Shown here in pieces: positions 28,337-37,160 of a stretch of 55,218 nucleotides of DNA; within the stretch, counting starts at the first letter, position 1, and each line of letters opens with the position of its first letter. The notes beneath the pieces were generated by a model. It did not search any database. It was not told the origin of the DNA and saw only the letters and a program-made list of their open reading frames with translations. The stretch is from Bifidobacterium breve (GTDB lineage: Bacteria; Actinomycetota; Actinomycetes; Nanopelagicales; Nanopelagicaceae), in contig CAMAPN010000005.1 in assembly GCA_945860275.1 (NCBI GenBank), positions 1 to 55,218 of the forward strand, given 5' to 3'. Position numbers and translations under genes: made by a program.

Positions 28337-31300
28337 ATGAATCCACCAATCAACTCACGCACATATGAGGCCTTGCCAACGCATGTAGACCTTCCAGCGA
28401 TGGAACGTGAGATTCTTGAATTTTGGAAGCGCAGTGGCATCTTCGACAAAAGCATCGCGGCTCGAAATGTGACGGGCGCACAGCAGTGGAGCTTTTATGA
28501 AGGCCCCCCAACGGCAAATGGCCTACCTGGCACCCATCACATCGAAGCGCGCGTATTCAAGGATGTCTTTCCACGTTTTCATACGATGAAAGGAAAATAC
28601 GTTCCTCGTCGCGCTGGCTGGGATTGTCACGGATTGCCGGTCGAGCTTGCCGTAGAGAAAGAACTTGGTTTTACCGGAAAGCAAGATATCGAGAAATACG
28701 GTGTAGCGCAGTTCAATCAAAAATGTCGCGATTCGGTATTGCGCCATGTCGATGCATTTACTGAGATGACCGAGCGGATGGGATTCTGGGTTGATTTTGA
28801 TAAGGCATATTGGACGATGTCGAGTGAGTATGTGGAGAGCGTTTGGTGGTCACTCGCGCAGATTTGGAAGAAGGGGTTACTCGTCCAAGACCATCGCGTA
28901 GCGCCGTATTGCCCGCGATGTGGCACAGGGCTCTCCGATCACGAACTTGCGCAGGGCTACGAGAACATCACAGACCCTTCGGTCTATGTGAAATTTCCAA
29001 TCACTTCAGGTCCGTTTGAAAAATTGGGCGCATCGTTTCTTGTGTGGACGACTACTCCCTGGACACTTGTTTCTAACACCGCGATTGCAGTTCACCCTGA
29101 AGTTACGTATGTGTTAGCTGAGAGTGAGAGCGAGAAACTAATCGTTGCAGAAGATCTACTAAGTTCTTTAGGTGATGGTTTCACCGTCACAGAGAAGATT
29201 TCTGGACGAGAGCTCGAACATACAAAGTACCGCCGACCATTTGATTGGGTTGATATTCCTGATGCACATTTCGTGGTGCTCGCGGAGTATGTAACAACAA
29301 CCGATGGAACGGGACTAGTTCACCAATCCCCCGCCTTTGGCGCAGACGATCTCCAAGTCTGTCGAAAATACAACCTCCCAGTTGTTAATCCGATCATGGG
29401 CGACGGCACCTTTGAGAAATCCATTCCATTAGTAGCAGGCATGTTCTTCAAAGAGGCAGACAAACCGCTCGTGAAAGAACTAAAAGCACATGGACTACTT
29501 TTTAAACAACAAAATTATGAACACTCCTATCCACATTGTTGGCGATGCCATACGCCGCTGATGTACTACGCACAACCCTCTTGGTATATCCGTACTACGG
29601 CGATCAAGGATGCGTTACTGCGCGAGAATGAGAAGACCGATTGGCATCCAGGCACCATCAAAACAGGTCGTTATGGGGATTGGCTCGAGAACAACATCGA
29701 TTGGGCGCTCTCCAGAAATAGATACTGGGGCACGCCACTACCCATCTGGCGTTGCGAAAACGGCCACATGATCTGCGTGGAATCACTCGCTGATCTCTCG
29801 GCGCGCGCGGGTAAGGATTATTCTGCCCTCGATCCGCACCGCCCTTACGTCGATGATGTTGTGCTCCAGTGCGCCGAGTGCCAGAGCTCTATGGTGCGAG
29901 TGCCTGAAGTAATTGATTGTTGGTACGACTCTGGCGCGATGCCATTTGCTCAACTTGGCTATCCACATAAACCAGGTTCACATGAAGAGTTTGCGGCTAC
30001 CTATCCAGCAGATTTCATCTGTGAAGCAATTGATCAAACTCGTGGATGGTTCTACACCCTGATGACAATTGGCACGCTGGTCTTTGATAAATCATCCTAT
30101 AAAACAGTGCTCTGCCTCGGTCACATCCTCGATAAAGATGGTCGCAAGATGAGTAAGCATCTCGGGAATGTGCTTGAACCGATTCCGCTCATGGATCGAC
30201 ATGGTGCAGATGCCGTTCGATGGTTCATGTTGGCCGCTGGTTCTCCATGGTCAGCTCGTCGAGTGGGCCATGATGCAATTAGTGAAGTTATTCGCAAATC
30301 ACTTCTGACCTATTGGAATACCGTCTCATTCTTGACTTTGTACGGGAGCGTTGCGAATTTCGTCCCCACGGGCGAACTTCGACTCATTCATTCTTTGGAT
30401 CGTTGGATCATTGCAGAGCTCAATCAAACCATCGCAACCGTTGATGGTGCGTTGAACGATTTTGATTCACAAGAGGCCGGTCGCGCGCTTGCCCACTTCA
30501 TCGACGATCTCTCGAATTGGTATGTCCGTCGCTCACGCCGGAGATTCTGGGATGGCGAAGTCGATGCGCTCGAGACGCTCCATCACTGCATCGAGCAACT
30601 CACTCTCCTCATGGCGCCCATGGTTCCATTCATCTCAGAACAGGTGTGGCAGAAGGTGCTGCGACCAGTCGACAGCTCTCTCCCAGAGTCGGTCCATCTC
30701 GCCGATTTCCCCACCTCTGATACGAAGCTAATTGATCAATCGTTGATGACCAAGGTGGCAACCACTCGGAGAATCGTCGAACTGGGACGAGCAGCGCGAG
30801 CAACCTCGCAAGTTAAAATCAGGCAACCGTTAGGCCGAGCGCTCGTTGCTGGGTATTCACTCTTAGATACAGAGCTGCAAGAACAAATCGCCGATGAACT
30901 TAACGTCCATCGAATTGAAGATATCTCACAGGTTGGAAGTGATTTGGTGACCTATGCGGTGAAAGCAAACTTCCGAAGCCTTGGCGCTAAATATGGCGCA
31001 GCAGTCCAAGCGGCAGCGAAAGCTATCGCCAGTAAAGAACCTGGCGAACTCGTGCGTGCCGTGCGAAGCGCAGGTACGGTGACGGTCGGAGAATTCGAAG
31101 TCGCTACTGAAGATTTGGTCATTACTGAGACACCAAAATCTGGCTGGGCAGTTGCAAGTCATGACGGGGAATCGGTTGCGCTAGATCTAGAACTAAATCC
31201 CGAGTTAATAACAGAGGGTTATATCCGTGAAATTATTCGCGTGATCCAAGAAGAGCGTAAGCAAAGTGGCTTACACGTTTCTGATCGAATTCATCTGGCA

Positions 31301-31465
31301 TGGAACGGAGATGCGGAGATTATTCGCGCTTTCGCTTCAGGTGGTGAAGAGATTGGTCAAGAAGTCTTGGCGTTATCGATTACTCGAAATGAAATTCTTT
31401 CCCTGCCAAGTGCTGATTCTGGAGACGATCAATTGCCAATAGCAATTCAGATTACGAAAGTTTAA
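28337..31465 (+). CDS. ileS: Isoleucyl-tRNA synthetase (eukaryote-like IleRS2 type)
   Basis: Class I synthetase that charges tRNA-Ile, with an editing domain removing valine. The ATP motif region reads GPPTANGLPGTHHIEAR, with HHIE at 67-70, and KMSK lies at 604-607 (DGRKMSKHLGN). The CP1 editing region includes LVWTTTPWTL. The length of 1042 aa and the ANGLPGTHH form are those of the long, eukaryote-like group found in actinobacteria such as Mycobacterium, a group noted for low mupirocin sensitivity. It is the only plus-strand gene between 1 and 48800, diverging from the TraR gene and ending 4 bases from yggT. Expression should rise when uncharged tRNA-Ile accumulates. Confidence 0.98.
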   Translation: MNPPINSRTYEALPTHVDLPAMEREILEFWKRSGIFDKSIAARNVTGAQQWSFYEGPPTANGLPGTHHIEARVFKDVFPRFHTMKGKYVPRRAGWDCHGLPVELAVEKELGFTGKQDIEKYGVAQFNQKCRDSVLRHVDAFTEMTERMGFWVDFDKAYWTMSSEYVESVWWSLAQIWKKGLLVQDHRVAPYCPRCGTGLSDHELAQGYENITDPSVYVKFPITSGPFEKLGASFLVWTTTPWTLVSNTAIAVHPEVTYVLAESESEKLIVAEDLLSSLGDGFTVTEKISGRELEHTKYRRPFDWVDIPDAHFVVLAEYVTTTDGTGLVHQSPAFGADDLQVCRKYNLPVVNPIMGDGTFEKSIPLVAGMFFKEADKPLVKELKAHGLLFKQQNYEHSYPHCWRCHTPLMYYAQPSWYIRTTAIKDALLRENEKTDWHPGTIKTGRYGDWLENNIDWALSRNRYWGTPLPIWRCENGHMICVESLADLSARAGKDYSALDPHRPYVDDVVLQCAECQSSMVRVPEVIDCWYDSGAMPFAQLGYPHKPGSHEEFAATYPADFICEAIDQTRGWFYTLMTIGTLVFDKSSYKTVLCLGHILDKDGRKMSKHLGNVLEPIPLMDRHGADAVRWFMLAAGSPWSARRVGHDAISEVIRKSLLTYWNTVSFLTLYGSVANFVPTGELRLIHSLDRWIIAELNQTIATVDGALNDFDSQEAGRALAHFIDDLSNWYVRRSRRRFWDGEVDALETLHHCIEQLTLLMAPMVPFISEQVWQKVLRPVDSSLPESVHLADFPTSDTKLIDQSLMTKVATTRRIVELGRAARATSQVKIRQPLGRALVAGYSLLDTELQEQIADELNVHRIEDISQVGSDLVTYAVKANFRSLGAKYGAAVQAAAKAIASKEPGELVRAVRSAGTVTVGEFEVATEDLVITETPKSGWAVASHDGESVALDLELNPELITEGYIREIIRVIQEERKQSGLHVSDRIHLAWNGDAEIIRAFASGGEEIGQEVLALSITRNEILSLPSADSGDDQLPIAIQITKV

Positions 31466-31469
31466 GGAG

Positions 31470-31754
31470 CTAGAGCATCCGAGCAAATGGTATGAGTAGT
31501 GAAACGAGTAAAAAGACTGCGATGTAGGCAAGGTCAAAACTCACTGCTCCCATGCGAATTGGTGGGATGAAACGGCGCGCAAAATTAAGTGGTGGATCCG
31601 TGATTGCGTAAATCAACTCCACCAATGCCAACACAGGGCCTTTTGGTCTCCAGTTTCTGGCAAACATGCGCACGTAGTCAAGGATTAATCTGCCAATAAG
31701 GGTGTAAATGAAGATTTGCAGGATAGTTGCAAGCAGTGCACCGAAGGCGCTCAT
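31470..31754 (-). CDS. yggT: YggT-family membrane protein
   Basis: A 94-residue protein with two hydrophobic segments (about 7-28 and 70-90) around a loop containing ITDPPLNFARRFIPPIR, the YGGT family signature. It lies 9 bases after sepF and is the last gene of the cell-division run. Its function is not settled; position next to sepF suggests a role in division or envelope shape. In Streptomyces and mycobacteria divIVA/wag31 follows yggT, but here inverted ileS begins 4 bases away and divIVA is absent. Confidence 0.9.
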   Translation of the reverse strand: MSAFGALLATILQIFIYTLIGRLILDYVRMFARNWRPKGPVLALVELIYAITDPPLNFARRFIPPIRMGAVSFDLAYIAVFLLVSLLIPFARML

Positions 31755-31763
31755 AGCGCGTGA

Positions 31764-32312
31764 TCAGCTCTGGTTGAAGAAGCTTGCTTCGGCAGCTGCG
31801 AATTTATCTTCGGCGCTTACCTTCACATTTGGCGGTGAGAGGAGGAACACTTTTGCTGTAACGCGTTCGATAGAACCGCGATGACCGAAGACTAAACCTG
31901 CCGCGAAATCAACAAGGCGCTTTGCATCTGCATCATCCATGTCCGTGAGATTCATAATCACTGGAGTGTGGTCGCGATAGTGCTCGCCGATCATCCGAGC
32001 ATCGTTGTAACTATGCGGATGAAGCGTGATGATGCGATCTAGCACTGGCTCTTCTTTGTAAACAGGAGTCACCGTCTCTACCGCTCGAAATCTCGGAGCG
32101 GGTTCAGAGATAACTGGTGCGCTCTCTGAGCGAGAGCCGAAAAATCTACTGCCTGCACTTTTTGCTACCGGAGTAACTGGAGCAACTGGAGTACGTGCCG
32201 GGGTGGATACGGCAGTTGCAGGGACTGAATGGCTCTCTGGAGCGAGTGAGTCGTCACTTCCATCATCAACAAGTCCGAGATAGAGGGCAACTTTCCGAAG
32301 TGGGCTCGACAT
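31764..32312 (-). CDS. sepF: Cell division protein SepF
   Basis: Links FtsZ filaments to the membrane in bacteria without FtsA. The 182-residue protein starts with an amphipathic-type segment (LRKVALYLGLVDD) for membrane binding, followed by a Pro/Ala/Ser-rich linker (about 25-90). A C-terminal SepF domain follows (about 93-172; ITLHPHSYNDARMIGEH, then NLTDMDDADAKRLVDFAAG). No ftsA or zipA is in the cluster, which fits the actinobacterial division system. It lies 5 bases after yggS and upstream of yggT. Confidence 0.95.
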   Translation of the reverse strand: MSSPLRKVALYLGLVDDGSDDSLAPESHSVPATAVSTPARTPVAPVTPVAKSAGSRFFGSRSESAPVISEPAPRFRAVETVTPVYKEEPVLDRIITLHPHSYNDARMIGEHYRDHTPVIMNLTDMDDADAKRLVDFAAGLVFGHRGSIERVTAKVFLLSPPNVKVSAEDKFAAAEASFFNQS

Positions 32313-32317
32313 AATGT

Positions 32318-33076
32318 CTAAATGTAGACCCCGGATGTACGAGAACCCAGGATTGACGAGCCTATTCGCAGATGTGTCGCACCACAGGCGAGCGCTGGGA
32401 TGAAGTCTCCGCTCATTCCCGCCGAGATTTTCGTCATCGCAGGAGATAACTCTTTGAGCTCATAAAACACCTTCTCAAGCTTTGCAAATGCGCTCTTTGG
32501 TTGCGCTTCGAGCGGGGCTACCCCCATGACGCCCGTGAGGGAAATTCCCGATAGACAACCTGCGCTCTGCTCATCCTGGAGGTGTGTGAGTAGTTTGCGA
32601 GCGCCCGCCACAGTGATGCCGCCTCTACCCGCGTTACCTGCGCTCTCTGCTTGAAGATCGCCATCTAACGAAACCTGAATCAAGCATTCCACGGTCCGTC
32701 CATGCTTAATCGCCGAGTCTGAGAGCCCTTGGAGATATTTCTGATCATCAACCGAGTGAACAAGACTGGCCCATGATCCGATAGAGGCCAATTTATTTCG
32801 CTGTAACTGCCCTTGATAGTGCCATCGAATATCGTTGAATTTACTCATTGGTGCCGCAGCAAAGTATTCAACTTTCTCGCGCGCCTCTTGCTCCCGGTTT
32901 TCACCAAAATCACGGACTCCCAAGTTGTAGAGAATTTCGATGTCGCGCACGGGGAAATTCTTTGTAACAGCAATAAGCGTGATCTCAGAGCGATCTCGGC
33001 CTGCATCACTAACTGCCGCGGCAACCTGCGCTTGGACCCGCGCAAGGTTCTCAGCAATTTCCGTTTCACGATCCAT
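32318..33076 (-). CDS. yggS: YggS/PROSC-family pyridoxal-phosphate homeostasis protein
   Basis: A 252-residue alanine-racemase-like barrel that binds PLP without a known enzymatic reaction and helps keep vitamin B6 and amino-acid pools balanced. PLP lysine K39 lies in LIAVTKNFP. Other conserved parts are GVRDFGENREQE, WHYQGQLQRNK, and the C-terminal SAGMSGDFIPALACGATHLRIG (split across the phosphate site). It overlaps the pgeF end by 11 bases and is followed by sepF, the usual order downstream of ftsZ in actinobacteria. Confidence 0.94.
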   Translation of the reverse strand: MDRETEIAENLARVQAQVAAAVSDAGRDRSEITLIAVTKNFPVRDIEILYNLGVRDFGENREQEAREKVEYFAAAPMSKFNDIRWHYQGQLQRNKLASIGSWASLVHSVDDQKYLQGLSDSAIKHGRTVECLIQVSLDGDLQAESAGNAGRGGITVAGARKLLTHLQDEQSAGCLSGISLTGVMGVAPLEAQPKSAFAKLEKVFYELKELSPAMTKISAGMSGDFIPALACGATHLRIGSSILGSRTSGVYI

Positions 33077-33785
33077 GAACTACTACCCCCGCCTGACGTC
33101 CTGTGATGCGCTCGCGCCGAAAAGAATAGTAATCCTGATTTTCATAGGTACAGATTCCGTTCCATTCTGCGTTGAGCACTTCCACAACCGATTGTTTTTT
33201 CACGATTCCAAGAATCGACTGGGGAATATCAAGAGTGCTGCGCTCTGGGTGATTGTCGGAAGCTAGCGTGGATCGACCCACAACAAAGCCCCGAGCGTGA
33301 GCGCGCTCGGCAAGCTCATCTGCAACTTCGTAACAGTTCCCGCAAATGGTGGCTCCAATGTGGAGCGCGAAGGGTTCGTGGGTCATTAGAGCCAACGCCT
33401 TTTCAACAATGCCATCGAATAATCCACGCCATCCCACATGAATGGCAGCTACGGTCGTTGCCCCGATGAAGAGCACTGGGGCGCAATCTGCAACAAGTAC
33501 CGCAAGACCCACGCCAGGAGTTTTGGTGATGAGTCCATCGCACTCATGAATCACATCTGAATCCGAAGTCGAATCAATTTCGATAATTGTTGATCCATGC
33601 ACTTGATTCATAAAAAAGAGTTGCTCTTTTTTTAACGCTAGCGCACCGGCAAGAGCTGCGCGATTTGCTACTACGCAATCGAGATCATCTCCTACGTGGG
33701 TAGCAAGATTGTTCTGATCATAGGGAGGAGAGCTCCTCCCAGATGCTGGAGAGGTGCGCGAGGTGAAGAAGAAGCTACTCTCCAC
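33066..33785 (-). CDS. pgeF: PgeF/YfiH-family (laccase-domain) protein
   Basis: A 239-residue single-domain protein of the YfiH family. Members act as purine nucleoside phosphorylase/deaminases, and E. coli PgeF edits a wrong amino acid in peptidoglycan precursors. Conserved metal-site motifs are MNQVHGS, VADCAPVLF, HVGWRG and ICGNCYEV. The start is a GTG preceded by AAGGA with 6-base spacing. It lies 36 bases after ftsZ and overlaps yggS. A role in envelope precursor editing would suit this cell-wall context but is inference. Confidence 0.92.
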   Translation of the reverse strand: MESSFFFTSRTSPASGRSSPPYDQNNLATHVGDDLDCVVANRAALAGALALKKEQLFFMNQVHGSTIIEIDSTSDSDVIHECDGLITKTPGVGLAVLVADCAPVLFIGATTVAAIHVGWRGLFDGIVEKALALMTHEPFALHIGATICGNCYEVADELAERAHARGFVVGRSTLASDNHPERSTLDIPQSILGIVKKQSVVEVLNAEWNGICTYENQDYYSFRRERITGRQAGVVVHGS

Positions 33786-33821
33786 CCTTAGTCCTTACAC
33801 TCCCCGATAACTGGCTTCCGA

Positions 33822-34964
33822 TTACTTAAGAAAATCCGGGACATCTAATTCGTCGACAGTGCCATCCTCTTCGAAAATTATTCGCTTTCTGGTGGCTCCG
33901 CCACCGAGCGCGCTGCCCGAATTTGCAGGAATCGTGGCTGCAACCTCAACCGGATCATTCTTCTCGCGCACAGGCGCAACCGGAGTGTCAATGACTGGTA
34001 CATCAATCTTTGTCGGTTCGCCACTTTCAAAACCAGCAGCAATCACCGTGACTCGGACTTCATCGCCCAAGGCATCATCAATTACGGTGCCGTAAATGAT
34101 GTTGGCATCAGGATGAGCCGAAGCAGCCACCAATTCAGCAGCTTCGCTAATTTCGAAGAGGCCGAGATCCGAACCACCTGCAATAGAGAGCAACACACCG
34201 TGCGCCCCATCAATCGATGCCTCAAGCAATGGGCTGGCAATCGCAGTTTCAGCTGCGCGCGTTGCTCGATTCTCTCCTCGGGCAGAGCCAATTCCCATCA
34301 ACGCAGAGCCAGCGCCATACATCACCGAACGAACATCGGCGAAATCTAGGTTAATTAAACCTGGTGTGGTGATGAGATCTGTGATTCCTTGAACGCCCGC
34401 CAAGAGAACTTGATCTGCGCTCTTAAATGCTTCGAGAGCGGTAATCGTTCGATCGGAAATTGAGAGTAAACGATCGTTTGGAATGACAATTAACGTATCA
34501 ACCTCTCTGCGAAGCGCTGCGATTCCCTCATCAGCTTGTGTTGCCCGCCGCTTACCTTCGAAGGTAAATGGTCTGGTCACTACACCTACAGTTAGTGCGC
34601 CCAACTCGCGCGCAATTCGAGCAACGATTGGAGCGCCACCTGTTCCCGTGCCGCCACCTTCACCGGCAGTAACAAAAACCATGTCAGCGCCGCGAAGTAC
34701 TTCTTTAATTTCCTCTTCATGATCTGCAGCAGCCTGACGTCCAACATCCGGTGAGGCGCCAGCACCTAAACCGCGCGTAACCGCTCTACCGATATCTAAC
34801 TTCACATCTGCATCACTCATAAGCAACGCCTGTGCATCTGTATTAATAGCGATGAACTCAACGCCCTTTAATCCGACATCAATCATTCGATTGACAGCGT
34901 TAACCCCACCGCCACCAATGCCAACAACTTTTATTACTGCAAGATAATTTTGCGGGGTTACCAC
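33822..34964 (-). CDS. ftsZ: Cell division GTPase FtsZ
   Basis: Tubulin-like GTPase that forms the division ring. The GTP motif GGGTGTG, the T7 loop region NLDFADV, and a C-terminal conserved peptide DVPDFLK, which should bind SepF, are all present. I prefer the GTG at 34964 (380 aa) over the GTG two codons earlier, because GAGAGG then has a 7-base spacing rather than 1. From the GTPase core to the end it closely follows Streptomyces and mycobacterial FtsZ, with a moderately long linker (about 315-365). A 148-base upstream gap containing inverted repeats suggests a dedicated promoter besides read-through from ftsQ. Confidence 0.98.
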   Translation of the reverse strand: MVTPQNYLAVIKVVGIGGGGVNAVNRMIDVGLKGVEFIAINTDAQALLMSDADVKLDIGRAVTRGLGAGASPDVGRQAAADHEEEIKEVLRGADMVFVTAGEGGGTGTGGAPIVARIARELGALTVGVVTRPFTFEGKRRATQADEGIAALRREVDTLIVIPNDRLLSISDRTITALEAFKSADQVLLAGVQGITDLITTPGLINLDFADVRSVMYGAGSALMGIGSARGENRATRAAETAIASPLLEASIDGAHGVLLSIAGGSDLGLFEISEAAELVAASAHPDANIIYGTVIDDALGDEVRVTVIAAGFESGEPTKIDVPVIDTPVAPVREKNDPVEVAATIPANSGSALGGGATRKRIIFEEDGTVDELDVPDFLK

Positions 34965-35007
34965 AGTCACGCCTCTCGACAGGAGATAACCCTCATTCTC
35001 TACTTGA

Positions 35008-35063
35008 GAGTGAGCGCTAACTCAAAACTTGGCGAGAAGGTAGAGGTATTCCCTTCGCTCTAC
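35008..35063 (-). promoter_or_regulatory. ftsZ upstream region with two inverted repeats
   Basis: The 34965-35112 gap upstream of ftsZ contains a 16-bp dyad with one mismatched pair, GAGTGAGC/GCTAACTC (35008-35023). A second repeat has 6-bp arms GTAGAG and CTCTAC and a 12-base spacer (35040-35063). Such elements could bind a regulator or form 5'-UTR hairpins for ftsZ. I could not assign -10 and -35 boxes with confidence. Confidence 0.4.
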
Positions 35064-35112
35064 AAACACCAACGCGTTTTTTCTTTGTTGTGTCGCAGAG
35101 AAATTCTTTTGA

Positions 35113-35781
35113 TTAACGAACGGTGGGCGTCAGAGGCGTGGCGATATCAACAAATCGCGCCCTCTTGTTCTCAGGAGCTGCTAGCAGCGCGTCAAGAACG
35201 GTGAGTTTCGCTTCTTGATCGCCAACGCTCCCCCAGAGGATCTTCAGCCCGCCTCGAAGTTCAAGTGTGATTGATGCCTTGCTCGGCAGATCAATCCTTG
35301 CCACTCGCTGGCGAATTTTCTTTGGCAAAGCGTCATATATCTGCATCGCATCATTGATAAAACGTCGGTCACCTGCAATTACCGGAACCCCTTGCGGCGG
35401 TCTTGATACTTCGACGAAAGTTACGCCATTTTTATCTCCAAGAAGAAATTTTCCTTGACGTGTGGCAAATGCGACATCAACCTCTCGCAACTGTATGACG
35501 AGTTCGACGGTGTGGAGCGGTTTTCGATTGATGTCAACGCCTGCTACTTCAGGGTAGACGCTAAGCGCTCGCGCAACATCACCCGCATTGACGCGCGCCA
35601 ATTTGTCACCTATGCCAATTCCACTTTTCCGGATGATTTTTTTCGCTGTCAAAGTTTTCGAGCCCTCTAATCCAGATACTTCAATCGAACGAATATCAAA
35701 AATGCTTGACCAACCAAAGAGATATCCCAGCGCCGCAACGAGGATGATGGGAATGAGTAATTTTTTAAACTTAACGCTCAT
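35113..35781 (-). CDS. ftsQ: Cell division protein FtsQ (DivIB)
   Basis: Bitopic division protein of 222 aa linking the FtsL/FtsB layer to FtsW-FtsI. One membrane segment (about 8-26) follows a short cytoplasmic end. The POTRA domain comes next (about 28-98; FDIRSIEVSGL), then the FtsQ beta domain. The cytoplasmic tail is very short compared with many actinobacteria, which often have 50 or more residues. It overlaps the murC end by 11 bases and precedes ftsZ. Confidence 0.93.
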   Translation of the reverse strand: MSVKFKKLLIPIILVAALGYLFGWSSIFDIRSIEVSGLEGSKTLTAKKIIRKSGIGIGDKLARVNAGDVARALSVYPEVAGVDINRKPLHTVELVIQLREVDVAFATRQGKFLLGDKNGVTFVEVSRPPQGVPVIAGDRRFINDAMQIYDALPKKIRQRVARIDLPSKASITLELRGGLKILWGSVGDQEAKLTVLDALLAAPENKRARFVDIATPLTPTVR

Positions 35782-37156
35782 TGATTGCCGAGATTATTTG
35801 AGGAGCCAGGGATGTCACATCCCCCGCCCCTAAGGTGAGAATGAGATCTCCTGCTTCTGCGTGCGAAATAGCAATGTCGATGGCGCGAATCAAATTAGGC
35901 TCAAAGAGCGCCGAACCACCGTGCTCGTTAACGGCAGCGGCAATTACAGCGCTACTTGCACCAGGAATTGGATCTTCTCCGGCGCCATAAATATCAAGCA
36001 GAACCACATGGTCTGCGGCAGCTAAGGCGGTGGCAAACTCTTGAGAGAAAGCCAACGTTCGTGAATATCGGTGCGGTTGGAAAATGGCTATAACTCGCCC
36101 AGCGCCGGCGGCAAGACGAGCGGTAGCAATTGTTGCTCGGATCTCCGTTGGATGGTGGGCGTAATCATCGATGATTCGAATGCCCCGCGCTGCTCCACGC
36201 AACTCAAATCGTCGTCCTACTCCAGTAAATGTTCCTAAAGCCGAGATGGCACCTTGCGCTGGCGCATCCAATAAGAGCGCCATAGCCAAAGCGCCTGCGC
36301 AATTGAGGATGTTATGTTCGCCTGGGATAGCCAACTTCACCTCGCCAAGAGTCCTGCCCTGCCAGGTCGCTCGGAATACCGAGGATTCCGCTGATGCATG
36401 AATGTGTGAGATTCGAAGATCTGCCCCCTGGCTCTGACCATATGAATATGTTTCAAGGCCTAAATCGCCAGCTTTCTTTGCAAGACGCGCGCTACCAGCA
36501 TCATCTGCACAGAGAACCACGCCTCGAACTACGGTTGATAGGAGTTCTTCGAAGGCGCTGTTGATTGCAGCTTCGTCAGCGAAGTGATCCACATGATCCA
36601 CTTCGACATTAGTGATAATCGCATAATCCGGGTGGTATTCGATAAATGATCCATCAGATTCATCGGCCTCTACAACAAAGAATTCTCCTTGTCCGTGGTG
36701 CGAGTTGGAACGAGAATCGTGTGGCGTACCGCCAATGGCAAAGGAGGGATCCAATCCAAGATTTTGCAACATAATCGTCAACATCGAAGTTGTGGTTGTT
36801 TTCCCGTGAGTGCCAGCAACAGCAATTGATGTGTACCCCTGCAAAAGCGTAGCCAGCGCTTGAGCTCGACTAATCACGGGAATTCCTTGCTCCCGCGCAG
36901 CTTTGAGCTCTGGATTTGATTCTTTAATTGCACTGGAAATCACGACAGTTTTAGCGGCACCCACGTTAGCCGCCTGATGCCCAATGTGAATTCTGCCCCC
37001 ACGTAGCGTGAGAGCCTCAAGCGTCGTCGAGTTTTTGATATCAGAGCCAGAGATTTCCATGCCACGATCAATACAGATTCGTGCAATACCGCTCATGCCT
37101 GCGCCACCGATACCAATGAAATGCACTGGTGGATTCAAGAGCTCTGAATTTCTCAT
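35771..37156 (-). CDS. murC: UDP-N-acetylmuramate--L-alanine ligase
   Basis: Adds L-alanine to UDP-MurNAc, the first amino acid of the stem peptide. With the ATG at 37156 it has 461 aa and lies 4 bases after murG; a TTG at 37201 would overlap murG by 41 bases and adds a non-conserved end. Motifs: FIGIGGAGMSG near the start, ATP loop GTHGKTTTT (115-123), central EADESDGSF, and DDYAHHPTEI. It is one of five consecutive-pathway Mur enzymes in this cluster; murA and murB are not in the window. Confidence 0.97.
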   Translation of the reverse strand: MRNSELLNPPVHFIGIGGAGMSGIARICIDRGMEISGSDIKNSTTLEALTLRGGRIHIGHQAANVGAAKTVVISSAIKESNPELKAAREQGIPVISRAQALATLLQGYTSIAVAGTHGKTTTTSMLTIMLQNLGLDPSFAIGGTPHDSRSNSHHGQGEFFVVEADESDGSFIEYHPDYAIITNVEVDHVDHFADEAAINSAFEELLSTVVRGVVLCADDAGSARLAKKAGDLGLETYSYGQSQGADLRISHIHASAESSVFRATWQGRTLGEVKLAIPGEHNILNCAGALAMALLLDAPAQGAISALGTFTGVGRRFELRGAARGIRIIDDYAHHPTEIRATIATARLAAGAGRVIAIFQPHRYSRTLAFSQEFATALAAADHVVLLDIYGAGEDPIPGASSAVIAAAVNEHGGSALFEPNLIRAIDIAISHAEAGDLILTLGAGDVTSLAPQIISAINER

Positions 37157-37160
37157 TATG

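Noticed and set aside
28036-28455. 139-codon minus-strand frame across the ileS leader
   Set aside because: It covers the T-box and start of ileS on the opposite strand and has no protein-like features.
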